Part shown: positions 25,875-34,335 of the stretch, piece by piece
Position numbering within the stretch: the stretch's first letter is position 1
Layout: each line of letters begins with the position of its first letter
NCBI RefSeq assembly: GCF_021608225.1
Contig: NZ_JAKIJS010000001.1
Location: forward strand, 372,001-436,000
Reading direction: 5' to 3'
Source: Pseudalkalibacillus berkeleyi
GTDB lineage: Bacteria; Bacillota; Bacilli; Bacillales; Fictibacillaceae
Length of the DNA: 64,000 bases
Notes under the pieces: model-generated
The model's input: the letters and a program-made list of their open reading frames with translations, nothing else
Database searches by the model: none
What the model was told of the DNA's origin: nothing
Made by a program: the position numbers and the translations under genes

Positions 25875-27266
25875 ATGAACCTAGATGCATTTCTTCATAC
25901 CCTCCACTATGATGTCGATCGAGTGAGTCCGGTAGATTGGGAAGTTGATTGGGATGATGCGCCGCTACCTTATAAGCTATACCGTGACTTACCTGTCATT
26001 CCGCTAGAAAATCATCATATCGGGCAATTTCTTAAAGCCGTCTATGGATTAACCCACGTTTCCCAAACGAATGAAATGGATGTATGGATGCAATCGCTCC
26101 GCCGGTTTGTACCCTCTGGCGGAGGACTATATCCGAACGAATTATACGTTTATTTAAAAGTAGAAGGCTTCAGCACAGGGGTTTACCATTACGATGTTGC
26201 CCATCACCAGTTGGTCAGATTACGAAGAGGGAATTTCGATGACTATATTGAGCAAGCAACGGGTGTTACAAGCGACATTGGCACGGTGTTCATTTCAACG
26301 ATGTTTTGGAAGAACTTCTATAAATACAACAACTTCGCTTACCGACTTCAAGGGTTGGATGCAGGCGTGATCATCGAACAACTGAAGGTAGCAGGTGAAC
26401 ACTGCGGATACCAAACAAAAGTTCATTATGAGTTTCTCGACCGCGCAATCAACCATTTACTCGGATTAGACGACCAAGAGGAAAGTGTGTACGCAGTCGT
26501 GCCTTTAGGTGATGGAGATCTAAACTTGGACCGAACAATCTGTACAACTGAATTATGCGGAGAAATACCTGCAATTCAAACGAAACATTATATGCGTTCG
26601 AAAAAGGTACTCGACTTCCCGATGATTAACCAGATAAATGAAGCGTCGTTGAGTGAACGTGTAGAAGTTGTTAAAGCTGTAAAGAGCACGAAAATAGAAG
26701 GCGAGATTCTGTTACCGAAAGGAGAACGTCTCGATTTAATACGGGGATGCGAGAATCGATATTCACCAGGGATGGATTTTACGATGGGCAGTGGTTCATT
26801 ACAGCAGCTCGCAACGCTTTTACAAGTAACCGTCCTTAAAGAATCGCGACTCACCTTGAAGGGCTGCTTTTACAATGTGGAAGGTTTGCCCGACGGTGCT
26901 TACACATATGACCGTCAGACACACGCACTCCATCTACAAAAAGTGGGTGACTTCCGGACGTATTTGCAATCCGGCATGTCAGCCCACAATGTCAATCTTT
27001 ATCAAGTGCCGCTTTGTTTTCACATTACAGGATCCAAAAGTCGAAATAGATATCGTGACTACCGTATTCAACAGATGGAAGCGGGTAGACTCGTCCATCG
27101 GCTCTTGCTAGCGGCATCCACACTCGGTATGAACGGTCATCCGTTGTTAGGATTCGATGTTCAGCTGTGCGATGACATTTACGAACACGTAGAGGATACG
27201 ACGCTTATCCAAATTCCAGTCGGACCAAGTCAGCCGAGATCCTGGTTACGAGGCCGCCTTTTCTAA
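25875..27266 (+). CDS. SagB-type TOMM dehydrogenase, double domain
   Basis: A 463-residue FMN oxidoreductase expected to oxidise thiazolines to thiazoles. Two nitroreductase-like halves are visible: the first with RRFVPSGGGLYPNELYVYL and a GLDAGVIIEQLKVAGEHCG helix, the second with CENRYSPGMDFTMGSGSLQQLATLLQ and RIQQMEAGRLVHRLLLAAS. Single-domain SagB proteins are about half this size. It ends the first TOMM operon and its 3' end overlaps the converging bioY gene by 21 bases. Confidence 0.9.
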   Translation: MNLDAFLHTLHYDVDRVSPVDWEVDWDDAPLPYKLYRDLPVIPLENHHIGQFLKAVYGLTHVSQTNEMDVWMQSLRRFVPSGGGLYPNELYVYLKVEGFSTGVYHYDVAHHQLVRLRRGNFDDYIEQATGVTSDIGTVFISTMFWKNFYKYNNFAYRLQGLDAGVIIEQLKVAGEHCGYQTKVHYEFLDRAINHLLGLDDQEESVYAVVPLGDGDLNLDRTICTTELCGEIPAIQTKHYMRSKKVLDFPMINQINEASLSERVEVVKAVKSTKIEGEILLPKGERLDLIRGCENRYSPGMDFTMGSGSLQQLATLLQVTVLKESRLTLKGCFYNVEGLPDGAYTYDRQTHALHLQKVGDFRTYLQSGMSAHNVNLYQVPLCFHITGSKSRNRYRDYRIQQMEAGRLVHRLLLAASTLGMNGHPLLGFDVQLCDDIYEHVEDTTLIQIPVGPSQPRSWLRGRLF

Positions 27267-27815
27267 CTTTGGTAGGCGGAGTAATTTTGCCTGAACTAAA
27301 CGTTTTCGAACCGTAATCCCGATTGTGCTCGCTAAAAATGCCTTAATTAAGCCAACGATGATAAATGGATAAACGCCGACAGTTAGCGCTTGTGTCCATG
27401 ACATGTCTAATACGAATTTAAGCTGCACGCATCCCATGACGAGCGTAATAATCATCCCGATCGTGTTCGCAAAGAGAGCCCACGCGAGGGTGAATTTCGT
27501 TTTTTCTAAAATCCAGCCAGTCACAAATGCAGTAACGATAAATCCGAATATATAACCACCAGTCGGACCGATCAACACTTGTGCGCCGCCTTTTGCTTCA
27601 GCAAATACAGGTAAGCCAATTGCACCAAGCGCAACATAACAAAGCATTGCAACAGCGCCATACCGGCTACCTAAAATCGTAGCTGTTAATCCTACCGCAA
27701 GCGTTTGTCCACTAATTGGAACAATCGGTAACGGAATTTCAACTTGTGCAAAAATAGCTGTAACCGCAGCAAACATCGCACATAACGTAATCATTCTTAC
27801 TCGATCTACTTTCAT
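27246..27815 (-). CDS. bioY: BioY, biotin transporter substrate-binding subunit
   Basis: A 189-residue, six-helix S component of an ECF-type transporter. Family segments include FAQVEIPLPIVPISGQTLAVGL, the GGAQVLIGPTGGYIFGF stretch and TIGMIITLVMG. It binds biotin and works with a shared energising module (EcfA/EcfT) not in the window. The start at 27815 is chosen from family length and a GGGGG ribosome site; the open frame extends much further upstream through the operator. The BirA operator at 27836-27866 indicates repression by biotin. Confidence 0.93.
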   Translation of the reverse strand: MKVDRVRMITLCAMFAAVTAIFAQVEIPLPIVPISGQTLAVGLTATILGSRYGAVAMLCYVALGAIGLPVFAEAKGGAQVLIGPTGGYIFGFIVTAFVTGWILEKTKFTLAWALFANTIGMIITLVMGCVQLKFVLDMSWTQALTVGVYPFIIVGLIKAFLASTIGITVRKRLVQAKLLRLPKLEKAAS

Positions 27816-27835
27816 AATCATAACCCCCTGAATAT

Positions 27836-27866
27836 ATGTAAACTTAATCATAAATAAAGTTAACAT
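27836..27866. promoter_or_regulatory. BirA operator
   Basis: ATGTAAAC (27836-27843) and GTTAACAT (27859-27866) are inverted half sites separated by 15 bases. They match the dyad bound by the biotin ligase-repressor BirA (TGTWAAC-N14-16-GTTWACA). It lies 21 bases from the bioY start and 52 bases from the divergent hydrolase start, so it could control both. Confidence 0.85.
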
Positions 27867-27917
27867 AAATTTTCGGGCTTGAGTAGTTATATTTAGGATA
27901 ATAAGGAGGTCATCACC

Positions 27918-28721
27918 ATGCCGTTTCTGAAAGTGGAGGATCAAGTCGAGTTGTATTATGAGGACGTCGGTGAGGGCACGCCGGTCATTTTCATCCATGG
28001 GGTATGGATGAGCAGCAAATTCTTTCAAAAACAGACCGACTATTTCAGTAAAAATCACAGGGCAATCCTGCTCGATTTACGCGGTCACGGGGAGTCTTCG
28101 AAAGTTCCTCACGGACACACCGTTGCGAATTACGCACGGGATTTGCACTGTTTTATTAAAAAACTCAACTTGAAAGACGTTGTTCTCGTAGGATGGTCAA
28201 TGGGTGCGTTTGTTGCGTGGGATTATCTTGAGCAATTTGGTGAGGACAATGTTAAAGGAACGGTCATTGTCGATGAGCTACCATCCGATTTCAAATGGGA
28301 TGACTTTCCGATGGGCGCATTCGATTTCCCGACGCTTATTCATCTCATGCGTGAAGTACAGAATAACCGGACCGGATTCCTAAAGGAGTTCATTCCACTT
28401 ATGTTTAAAAATGAGCTTTCTCAAGACGATTTTGATTGGATGCTTGAAGAAACAACGAAACTACCAGAAGCGGTTGCAAGCGCTATCCTTTTCGATCAAA
28501 CGGTTGTTGATTACCGAGAACATTTTGACAGCATCAATGTCCCGACCCTCCTGTGCTTCGGTAGGGACGAAAAACTCATCCCAGTTGCAGCAGGTGAATA
28601 TATCCATGAACGGCTCCAAAACTCACAGCTCACCCTCTTTGAAAACAGCTGTCATTGTCCGTTTTTAGAAGAAGCTGATGCGTTCAACCGAACCTTAAAT
28701 ACGTTCATACATTCTCTATAA
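27918..28721 (+). CDS. Alpha/beta hydrolase, divergent from bioY
   Basis: The 267-residue product has an oxyanion segment HGVWMSSKFF, the nucleophile elbow GWSMGA, an acid residue in FGRDEKLIP and a catalytic His in NSCHCPFLEEADAF. The length and HCPFLEE-type end are like those of BioH/MenH-type small-molecule esterases. Because it shares an intergenic BirA site with bioY, a role as a pimeloyl-ester hydrolase in biotin synthesis is possible. It also sits between two TOMM loci, so a role there cannot be excluded. AAGGAGG precedes the ATG. Confidence 0.8.
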   Translation: MPFLKVEDQVELYYEDVGEGTPVIFIHGVWMSSKFFQKQTDYFSKNHRAILLDLRGHGESSKVPHGHTVANYARDLHCFIKKLNLKDVVLVGWSMGAFVAWDYLEQFGEDNVKGTVIVDELPSDFKWDDFPMGAFDFPTLIHLMREVQNNRTGFLKEFIPLMFKNELSQDDFDWMLEETTKLPEAVASAILFDQTVVDYREHFDSINVPTLLCFGRDEKLIPVAAGEYIHERLQNSQLTLFENSCHCPFLEEADAFNRTLNTFIHSL

Positions 28722-28736
28722 GTTAAAGATGAAAAG

Positions 28737-28779
28737 AAAACGGGGTCTTTTGATTAAGTTATCAGAGGACACCGTTTTT
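28737..28779 (+). terminator. Terminator of the hydrolase gene
   Basis: AAAACGG and CCGTTTTTTT flank an imperfect stem with TGA/TCA pairing, 15 bases after the hydrolase stop. Confidence 0.65.
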
Positions 28780-29163
28780 TTATATTCTGTTAAATGGTCC
28801 TATTTAACTATTTTTATAAATAGAGGAATACTTCTTTTGGTGTATAGGGGCGAACTTTTATTCATTTTGTAAGAATGATCACTCAAAAATATACATAAAC
28901 AATGGGAATTGTAGGGAATTAATGGAAAGGCGGTACATGTTGTTTTTAAGTAGGTGTAATGATGCAACAAAAGAGTCGTAAATGCACAAATGAAAGATGA
29001 GAAACTGTGATTTAGTCTACCTTTAATTTAAATAATTTGGATTTTACAACAGACTTATGGACTAATTTTACATAATAGGTAAAAACTTTACAAAAATAGA
29101 CATAAAATTCATACTCGTTCGTGTAGTCGGAATATTTGAAATAAATAGAAGGTGGTGAAATAA
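28780..29163. other. Leader region of the second TOMM locus
   Basis: About 380 AT-rich bases with no supported gene. The likely promoter, TTTACA (29087-29092), 17-base spacer, CATACT (29110-29115), lies about 50 bases upstream of the first precursor gene. No further operator is evident. Confidence 0.5.
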
Positions 29164-29328
29164 ATGGCAGATACAAAAGGTAAGAATCCAGTGAAAAAGC
29201 CGACAGGAGTTCGCTCTAAATTCGGTACAGGTGTCAGCGGTACACCAGTAAGAAATGCAGATACAAACCCAGGTGCTTGTGGATGTTCAAGCGGTTGTGG
29301 AGCTGCGACTAAAGTGAAAAAAGCATAA
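29164..29328 (+). CDS. TOMM precursor peptide 1 of the second locus, 54 aa
   Basis: A strong AGGTGGTGAAATAA ribosome region precedes the ATG. The leader is basic (KNPVKKPTGVRSK) and contains FGTGV (residues 20-24), which fits the FxxxB recognition motif of TOMM leaders. A short core at residues 37-50 (GACGCSSGCGAATK) carries three Cys, two Ser and a Thr as possible cyclisation sites. The tail is KVKKA. It is the first of two near-identical tandem precursor genes directly upstream of SagC/B/D-like genes. It does not match a precursor family I know. Confidence 0.85.
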   Translation: MADTKGKNPVKKPTGVRSKFGTGVSGTPVRNADTNPGACGCSSGCGAATKVKKA

Positions 29329-29374
29329 CCTAATTATTAAGATTGTCAAAATCTAAGTAATGGTGGTGATACAT

Positions 29375-29536
29375 ATGTCAGAAACAAAAGCTAAGAATCC
29401 AGTAAAAAAGCCGACAGGAGTCCGCTCTAAATTCGGTACAGGTGTCAGTGGTACACCAGTAAGAAATGCAGATACAAATCCAGGTGCTTGTTCATGTTCA
29501 AGTGGCTGTGGAGCTGCAACTAAAGTAAAAAAATAG
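29375..29536 (+). CDS. TOMM precursor peptide 2 of the second locus, 53 aa
   Basis: This is a paralogue of the peptide encoded 46 bases upstream. The two differ at residues 2, 3, 6 and 40 (Gly to Ser) and by a missing C-terminal Ala. Leader motif FGTGV and the core (GACSCSSGCGAATK) are kept; the Ser40 change adds one more potential oxazole site. GGTGGTG forms its ribosome site. Both DNA copies are similar but carry silent changes, so the duplication is not brand new and the product appears to be under selection. Confidence 0.85.
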   Translation: MSETKAKNPVKKPTGVRSKFGTGVSGTPVRNADTNPGACSCSSGCGAATKVKK

Positions 29537-29602
29537 TCAGTCTAGTAGAGTGATGGTCATAGACCATTACTCTACTTCTCTTTAAAGGAGCTATGAAACG
29601 AA

Positions 29603-30469
29603 ATGAAGCAAACATACATAATCAATAAATTCATATACCATGTTCTATCCAATGGTGAAGCTGTTATCCAAACGCAATCAGGAATGGTTCGTACAGATAA
29701 TGTCGACATGATGAGACTGATTGAGACTTGGGACCAGAAGAATCAAACTATTGCAAATCTAGAAGAGTTCAAAAGTGCTTTCGGTGCTGATTATATAGAT
29801 GCGATAGAGTTCTTAGAATCTTATAGAATCATAGAAGAAATGAAAGAGAAGAAATTGGACATCGATCGTCTGTCCATCATTTCTAATCATAGTGAAATCT
29901 TAACTTTATTACATAAAACGATTCAAACTGATTATGGAAAGTATTCAGACGTAAATGTTTACGATATCGATTCAATTAAGCCTAGCCAAGAAAAAGAATT
30001 GTCCATCGTTTTCTTGAATCCTTATAACAAAGCACTCGGTCTGGAATTAAGAAACCGTCAGATGAAATCAACAAACTCCATCATGTTGATGAGTTATGTT
30101 TATGAGAGTAATTTCTATATCGATTGTCTCTACAGTCCTGATTGGAAGACGCCTTGTCATCAATGTCACATGGGGCATATCGAAACGCAATCATTGGTTG
30201 CTGATTCGGATACGATGACTTATCAGCAAATGGTATCGTCTCTTTATGCAGTCGATCAAAACTTTAAGATAGAAATACCCATGACAGGCACGCAACAAAT
30301 GAACATTGTGACATTGATCAGTAACAAACTGAATCAGTTCATGAATGACTATCATACTTCGAAACTACATCCTGAAGAAATGTCTGATTGTACATTACTG
30401 GATTTGAAAACGATGAAATCCTATAAAGATACGTCCATTCATTGGGAGCTGTGTGATTGTTATGAATAA
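29603..30469 (+). CDS. TOMM leader-binding E1-like partner protein (SagC-like, short)
   Basis: A 288-residue protein. Residues 1-85 look like a RiPP recognition element (winged helix: INKFIYHVLSNGEAVIQTQSG...). It then has a reduced alpha/beta region and zinc-type Cys pairs: TPCHQCHMG near residue 190 and CDCYE at the very C-terminus. It is much shorter than full E1-like SagC proteins. By position it should bind the leader peptide and present the core to one or both YcaO proteins. Its stop overlaps the dehydrogenase start. Confidence 0.75.
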   Translation: MKQTYIINKFIYHVLSNGEAVIQTQSGMVRTDNVDMMRLIETWDQKNQTIANLEEFKSAFGADYIDAIEFLESYRIIEEMKEKKLDIDRLSIISNHSEILTLLHKTIQTDYGKYSDVNVYDIDSIKPSQEKELSIVFLNPYNKALGLELRNRQMKSTNSIMLMSYVYESNFYIDCLYSPDWKTPCHQCHMGHIETQSLVADSDTMTYQQMVSSLYAVDQNFKIEIPMTGTQQMNIVTLISNKLNQFMNDYHTSKLHPEEMSDCTLLDLKTMKSYKDTSIHWELCDCYE

Positions 30470-31292
30470 AGGCACAGTAGCTTCACCATCCGTAGATATT
30501 TTCAAAAAGAAACGAGATGTTTTCTTCGCTGAAGCCATACAAGATAAAATTCTAGATGAAAAGACTTTACATGCTGTTACGAAATTCCATCAATCTACGA
30601 GCTGGCATATGCCGTTTAACTGGGGATTGGATGAGGATACCCAGGAATGGATGGACCTTGTCGAGAATACGGACGTATTACCTGAAAATGTGGATGATGA
30701 AATTGTGTTCGATCGAGACACACAGTATGAACACCAGTATGGAAGTTCGAGAAATTTTAAATTAGACTATGCTTTCTCCAAATATCAAGTAGGGAAAATT
30801 CTAGAAAATGCCTTTGGGCGGACTCATCTTCTAGGATCTAAACCATATCCATCTGCAGGTGCACTTTACCCGGTGATTCCATTGTTGTTTGTACTGGATT
30901 CAAAAGCGATTGAGGATGAGGGATCAGAAGGTTGTTATGTCTATGATTCTACCAACCACAAACTCTTATTAATCAAGTCTTTCACGACTTCGGATATAGA
31001 AAAGCTGAAACGACATCTATGCCCAAATGATGGTTTCTTTTCACATTTAGCAATGGGTTATGCCATTGATTTCAAAAGAGCCATTACAAAATATAAAAAG
31101 AGAGGCTATCGACACGGGTTGATTGAAGTAGGATTGATGGCTCAAAGTTTCAGACACAGTCTTGATGCATTCCCCGACATGGGCGAGTTTTGTTGGTCTG
31201 GTTTCAATGATAACGCACTTACTCATCTAGCGGGTCTGAATCCGAAGTTGGCACCGATCACTTTGATGCAGTGGTTTGGAATGAAACGATGA
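30462..31292 (+). CDS. SagB-type FMN dehydrogenase of the second TOMM locus
   Basis: About 276 residues with the SagB/ThcOx pattern: SSRNFKLDYAFSKYQVGKILENAFG, the flavin-site PYPSAGALYPVIPLLFV, and YRHGLIEVGLMAQSFRH. It should oxidise azolines to azoles. Two starts are possible, GTG 30453 and ATG 30462; GGGAG is poorly spaced for both. The ATG is used here because it overlaps the preceding stop in the usual coupled way. The end overlaps the next start (ATGA). Confidence 0.87.
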   Translation: MNKGTVASPSVDIFKKKRDVFFAEAIQDKILDEKTLHAVTKFHQSTSWHMPFNWGLDEDTQEWMDLVENTDVLPENVDDEIVFDRDTQYEHQYGSSRNFKLDYAFSKYQVGKILENAFGRTHLLGSKPYPSAGALYPVIPLLFVLDSKAIEDEGSEGCYVYDSTNHKLLLIKSFTTSDIEKLKRHLCPNDGFFSHLAMGYAIDFKRAITKYKKRGYRHGLIEVGLMAQSFRHSLDAFPDMGEFCWSGFNDNALTHLAGLNPKLAPITLMQWFGMKR

Positions 31293-32410
31293 TTTTTCAA
31301 ACGAACAAAGGAGAAATATATGGTTATAAGACGAGAAGGTTTCAAGCAACGGAACCAATGGTGCAAGCTTTCTCACGGATACCGAATTTTTTGGACGAGG
31401 ATGGATATACTGGTCCAATTGAATGTGGTGGAATCGACAAAAGCACCTCTCTTTCAATTAAAAAAGCCTTCTCAGAATCGGTTGAAAGAAGAGCAGTGAC
31501 AATCGGGGCTAAAGTGGTCTCCAAGCATGATCCTTTACACGAACAACTGCAGCACCTTTCATTTGGAATAGAAGACTGCGAAGAATATAGTTGCGGATTC
31601 GATGTCATCAATCAAAAGCCTGTACTCATACCTAAGGCAGTCACAACACTACGGACGACAAAGCCGTACATTGTGGATACCACAGGTACAGCAGTCCACT
31701 CAAACACAGAAAAAGCGCATTTGTATGCAATTAAAGAATTGCTTGAAAAAAACGCATTATTCTCTTTCTGGTACGGTTTGAAAGGAAGGCGTATCAATCG
31801 TGGTGTTTCGTTTGAGTTAACAAGCAAACTTGAAAAGATGGGCTATGAATTAAGCTATTATGTAGTCGACATTTTTGCCCCTTTATTAGTCGTCATTTTA
31901 ATTGGGTATAACCCTCACCATTATACCCAATTGAAATATGTATTCGGCGTCGGTTCGGGCATCAATTTAGAAGAGGCAATAATCAAGGCAACAACTGAAG
32001 CGTATATGCTTCGTCTTTATTATAACGTTCTTTATTTCAGGGGAGAGCACCATTCAAATGCAGTTTCTTATGACAACGAAGTCATACAAGAGCCAATCGG
32101 AGAAGATGTCGAAACGCACATTGAGCGCTTTCGAAATTTGCCAACCTATAAAGGTACGGGTATATGTGAAACTGGTGAGACTGTCAGACGGATCATTGAT
32201 GGTTTACCGGAATGGGTAACACAGCTTTACATAACCGTTTTGCCTCAAACGCTTAAGAAAGAGCTAATTGTTGTCAAAGCCTTTTCACCGGACCTCGTTA
32301 ATCATATCCCTAAGAAAAGTTTCGTAGAGTCCAATACGCCAATCGTTTCAAAATACTTAAGGTTGAGCGAGACAAAATTAAATGGCTTACCTGAATGTCC
32401 GATCATTTAA
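31289..32410 (+). CDS. YcaO-domain protein A of the second TOMM locus
   Basis: A 373-residue YcaO protein. ATP-site helices are visible: SLSIKKAFSESVERRAV (about residue 54), HLYAIKELLEKNALFSFWYG, and LEEAIIKATTEAYML. They hold the expected Glu residues. The C-terminus (LNGLPECPII) lacks the PxPxP end of canonical azoline-forming YcaO proteins, which suggests a divergent or non-catalytic role. It starts inside the stop of the dehydrogenase gene and is followed by a second YcaO gene 13 bases later. Confidence 0.87.
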   Translation: MIFQTNKGEIYGYKTRRFQATEPMVQAFSRIPNFLDEDGYTGPIECGGIDKSTSLSIKKAFSESVERRAVTIGAKVVSKHDPLHEQLQHLSFGIEDCEEYSCGFDVINQKPVLIPKAVTTLRTTKPYIVDTTGTAVHSNTEKAHLYAIKELLEKNALFSFWYGLKGRRINRGVSFELTSKLEKMGYELSYYVVDIFAPLLVVILIGYNPHHYTQLKYVFGVGSGINLEEAIIKATTEAYMLRLYYNVLYFRGEHHSNAVSYDNEVIQEPIGEDVETHIERFRNLPTYKGTGICETGETVRRIIDGLPEWVTQLYITVLPQTLKKELIVVKAFSPDLVNHIPKKSFVESNTPIVSKYLRLSETKLNGLPECPII

Positions 32411-32423
32411 GGAGAGAATAACC

Positions 32424-33530
32424 ATGGAAATTGAATTTCAAAATGAATCGAGCTGCTCGTCCTCTCTTCTTTCCAGGGTTTCCATCAGGAGACCTATATT
32501 TTCAAATGAGATCAAAAGCTGTAAACTCACTCCTAATTTACATGAAGGCACGTCGGGACGATCTGTAGGATACAGCATTGATAAGGTGATCAAAGCATCA
32601 TTCGGAGAGCACTTGGAAAGGTTAAGCCTCTTTAAATCAAAACTGAAGCCCGATGGGTTTGATCAGAAACAGTTCGATGCCTTCAACCTGATTACCGGAG
32701 AGACCATTAAGGTTCCAGCAGCTGAAGTTTTATTAGAATATAACCTACCGATCTTTAAAGATTATGAAAAAATCGAGACGCTTTATAGTGATACGTGCGG
32801 GGTGGCTGCCCATCTCAACAGTAAGGATGCGATGCTTAACGGATTCATGGAATTCGTAGAACGACAGTCGTTGATTCAAACTTGGCTGACCAAACGAATT
32901 GGCGAAAGAGTCACTACTGAGGTCATTACTGATCAGAAGATACATAAGTCACTCCAACATTTAAACAAGTATGTAGACGAGATTCAAATGTTCAACATTT
33001 CGATTTCGAAAAACATTTACGTCATACTGACCTTAGGTTTTCATAAGGAATCCTTTTCAATCGGAATTGACGCAGATACGGATCTTGAAAAAGCAGTGAG
33101 AGGTTCGATTAATGAATTCGCAATGATTCTAGAGGGAAGTATTCTCATCCGTCAACAATCAGCTGAAGAACAATCGTTTCATGACAGCCAGCTTTATACT
33201 GAAATATTCTATCAGCTTTCAGGTGAAGCGTTCCGTAACAAGTTCGATTTTTTGTTCGACTCACCACATCTGGTGAAGCAGTCTGAGACCAAGGAGCAAA
33301 CCTTCAACTCACTTGTCGAGTGTGTAAGTAAAGAATTTAAGATTCCAATTTACTGTACATTTATTCCTAGTTTTATAGAATCGGGATCGGAAAAAGTCGT
33401 TAAAATATTTTCCTCAGATGGATATCCGCATATGAATACAGAGCTATTTGAACCAGAGGATTATAAAATTTCGCAATCATTTCCTCATAATGGTTTTCCG
33501 AACAAAGGGATTCATATTCCATTTCCATAA
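32424..33530 (+). CDS. YcaO-domain protein B of the second TOMM locus
   Basis: A 368-residue YcaO protein with SIDKVIKASFGEHLERLSLF, AMLNGFMEFVERQSLIQTWL and DLEKAVRGSINEFAMIL, and a proline-containing C-terminus (GIHIPFP). The end resembles the catalytic PxPxP-type tail better than that of protein A. AAGGAGAG lies 9 bases before the ATG at 32424. The two YcaO proteins differ throughout, so they are not a recent duplication. They may form a heterodimer or carry out different modifications. Confidence 0.87.
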   Translation: MEIEFQNESSCSSSLLSRVSIRRPIFSNEIKSCKLTPNLHEGTSGRSVGYSIDKVIKASFGEHLERLSLFKSKLKPDGFDQKQFDAFNLITGETIKVPAAEVLLEYNLPIFKDYEKIETLYSDTCGVAAHLNSKDAMLNGFMEFVERQSLIQTWLTKRIGERVTTEVITDQKIHKSLQHLNKYVDEIQMFNISISKNIYVILTLGFHKESFSIGIDADTDLEKAVRGSINEFAMILEGSILIRQQSAEEQSFHDSQLYTEIFYQLSGEAFRNKFDFLFDSPHLVKQSETKEQTFNSLVECVSKEFKIPIYCTFIPSFIESGSEKVVKIFSSDGYPHMNTELFEPEDYKISQSFPHNGFPNKGIHIPFP

Positions 33531-33561
33531 ATAAGAAAAGTAGATGAATAGAGGTGACAAC

Positions 33562-34320
33562 ATGGTAAAGACATATGAATTTTTTGTTTTCTTCAATCGA
33601 GTTGTTTGGAAGGAAAGTAAGCTCGCAATCATCTGGCCGATGATGCTTCCGCTGATTACCTTTTTCCTGATTAACTATCGATGGTTTTATGATAAACCGG
33701 ATTTTGATACGATGATTTCCTATTTTGCGGGGTTTTGGGCATTCATAATTGTGACCATTTTCTTAAATGGTGTTGGATTGCGTCTGTCAATATTCAGGGA
33801 GACCGGATTCCTGAAAAGTTTCACTTATATGGCAGGCTCGAAAAATCCAATCGTTTTCGGATTGTTGATGAACCAAATGGCCTTAGGGTTTGTCTCACTA
33901 ATTGTTTTCACAGTTGTAAATGGTGCACTTTTCCAACTTCCTATATTTACGTTGCTTTATTTGGTCATATCCATTTATATACTCGTGGCGTTACCGATTT
34001 TCCTACTGATGATGTGGCTTCCATCCATTTCTGTCAGATCGATGACGATATACTCGATTAGTAATATGTTGATCTTTCCGGCAACCTTTATTGCGGTTTA
34101 TCGGGATGTAATCAACTTTCCGATTTTGAACTTCGTGTTCAGTCTGAATCCGGTCGAATACGTGTATAGGATGTCCATTTTGCTCAGCAATACATTCGAA
34201 TTGACGGACATCGCAACCTATAACAACTGGATTATCGTTGCAATTTCCTCTCTTTATATAGTTATAGGAATCTTATGTTGGAGAAAATTGAAACTCGTAT
34301 CGACGATCGTCCGAACATAA
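33562..34320 (+). CDS. ABC-2-type permease of the second TOMM locus
   Basis: A 252-residue membrane protein with six helices. The first helix follows a polar N-terminus, and the closing segment ends before a short basic tail. Together with the ATPase encoded 15 bases downstream it forms an exporter that could release the modified peptide or give self-immunity. The start at 33562 is set by GAGGTGA; a start at 33544 has no ribosome site. Confidence 0.85.
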   Translation: MVKTYEFFVFFNRVVWKESKLAIIWPMMLPLITFFLINYRWFYDKPDFDTMISYFAGFWAFIIVTIFLNGVGLRLSIFRETGFLKSFTYMAGSKNPIVFGLLMNQMALGFVSLIVFTVVNGALFQLPIFTLLYLVISIYILVALPIFLLMMWLPSISVRSMTIYSISNMLIFPATFIAVYRDVINFPILNFVFSLNPVEYVYRMSILLSNTFELTDIATYNNWIIVAISSLYIVIGILCWRKLKLVSTIVRT

Positions 34321-34335
34321 CTGGAGGTATGAAGC

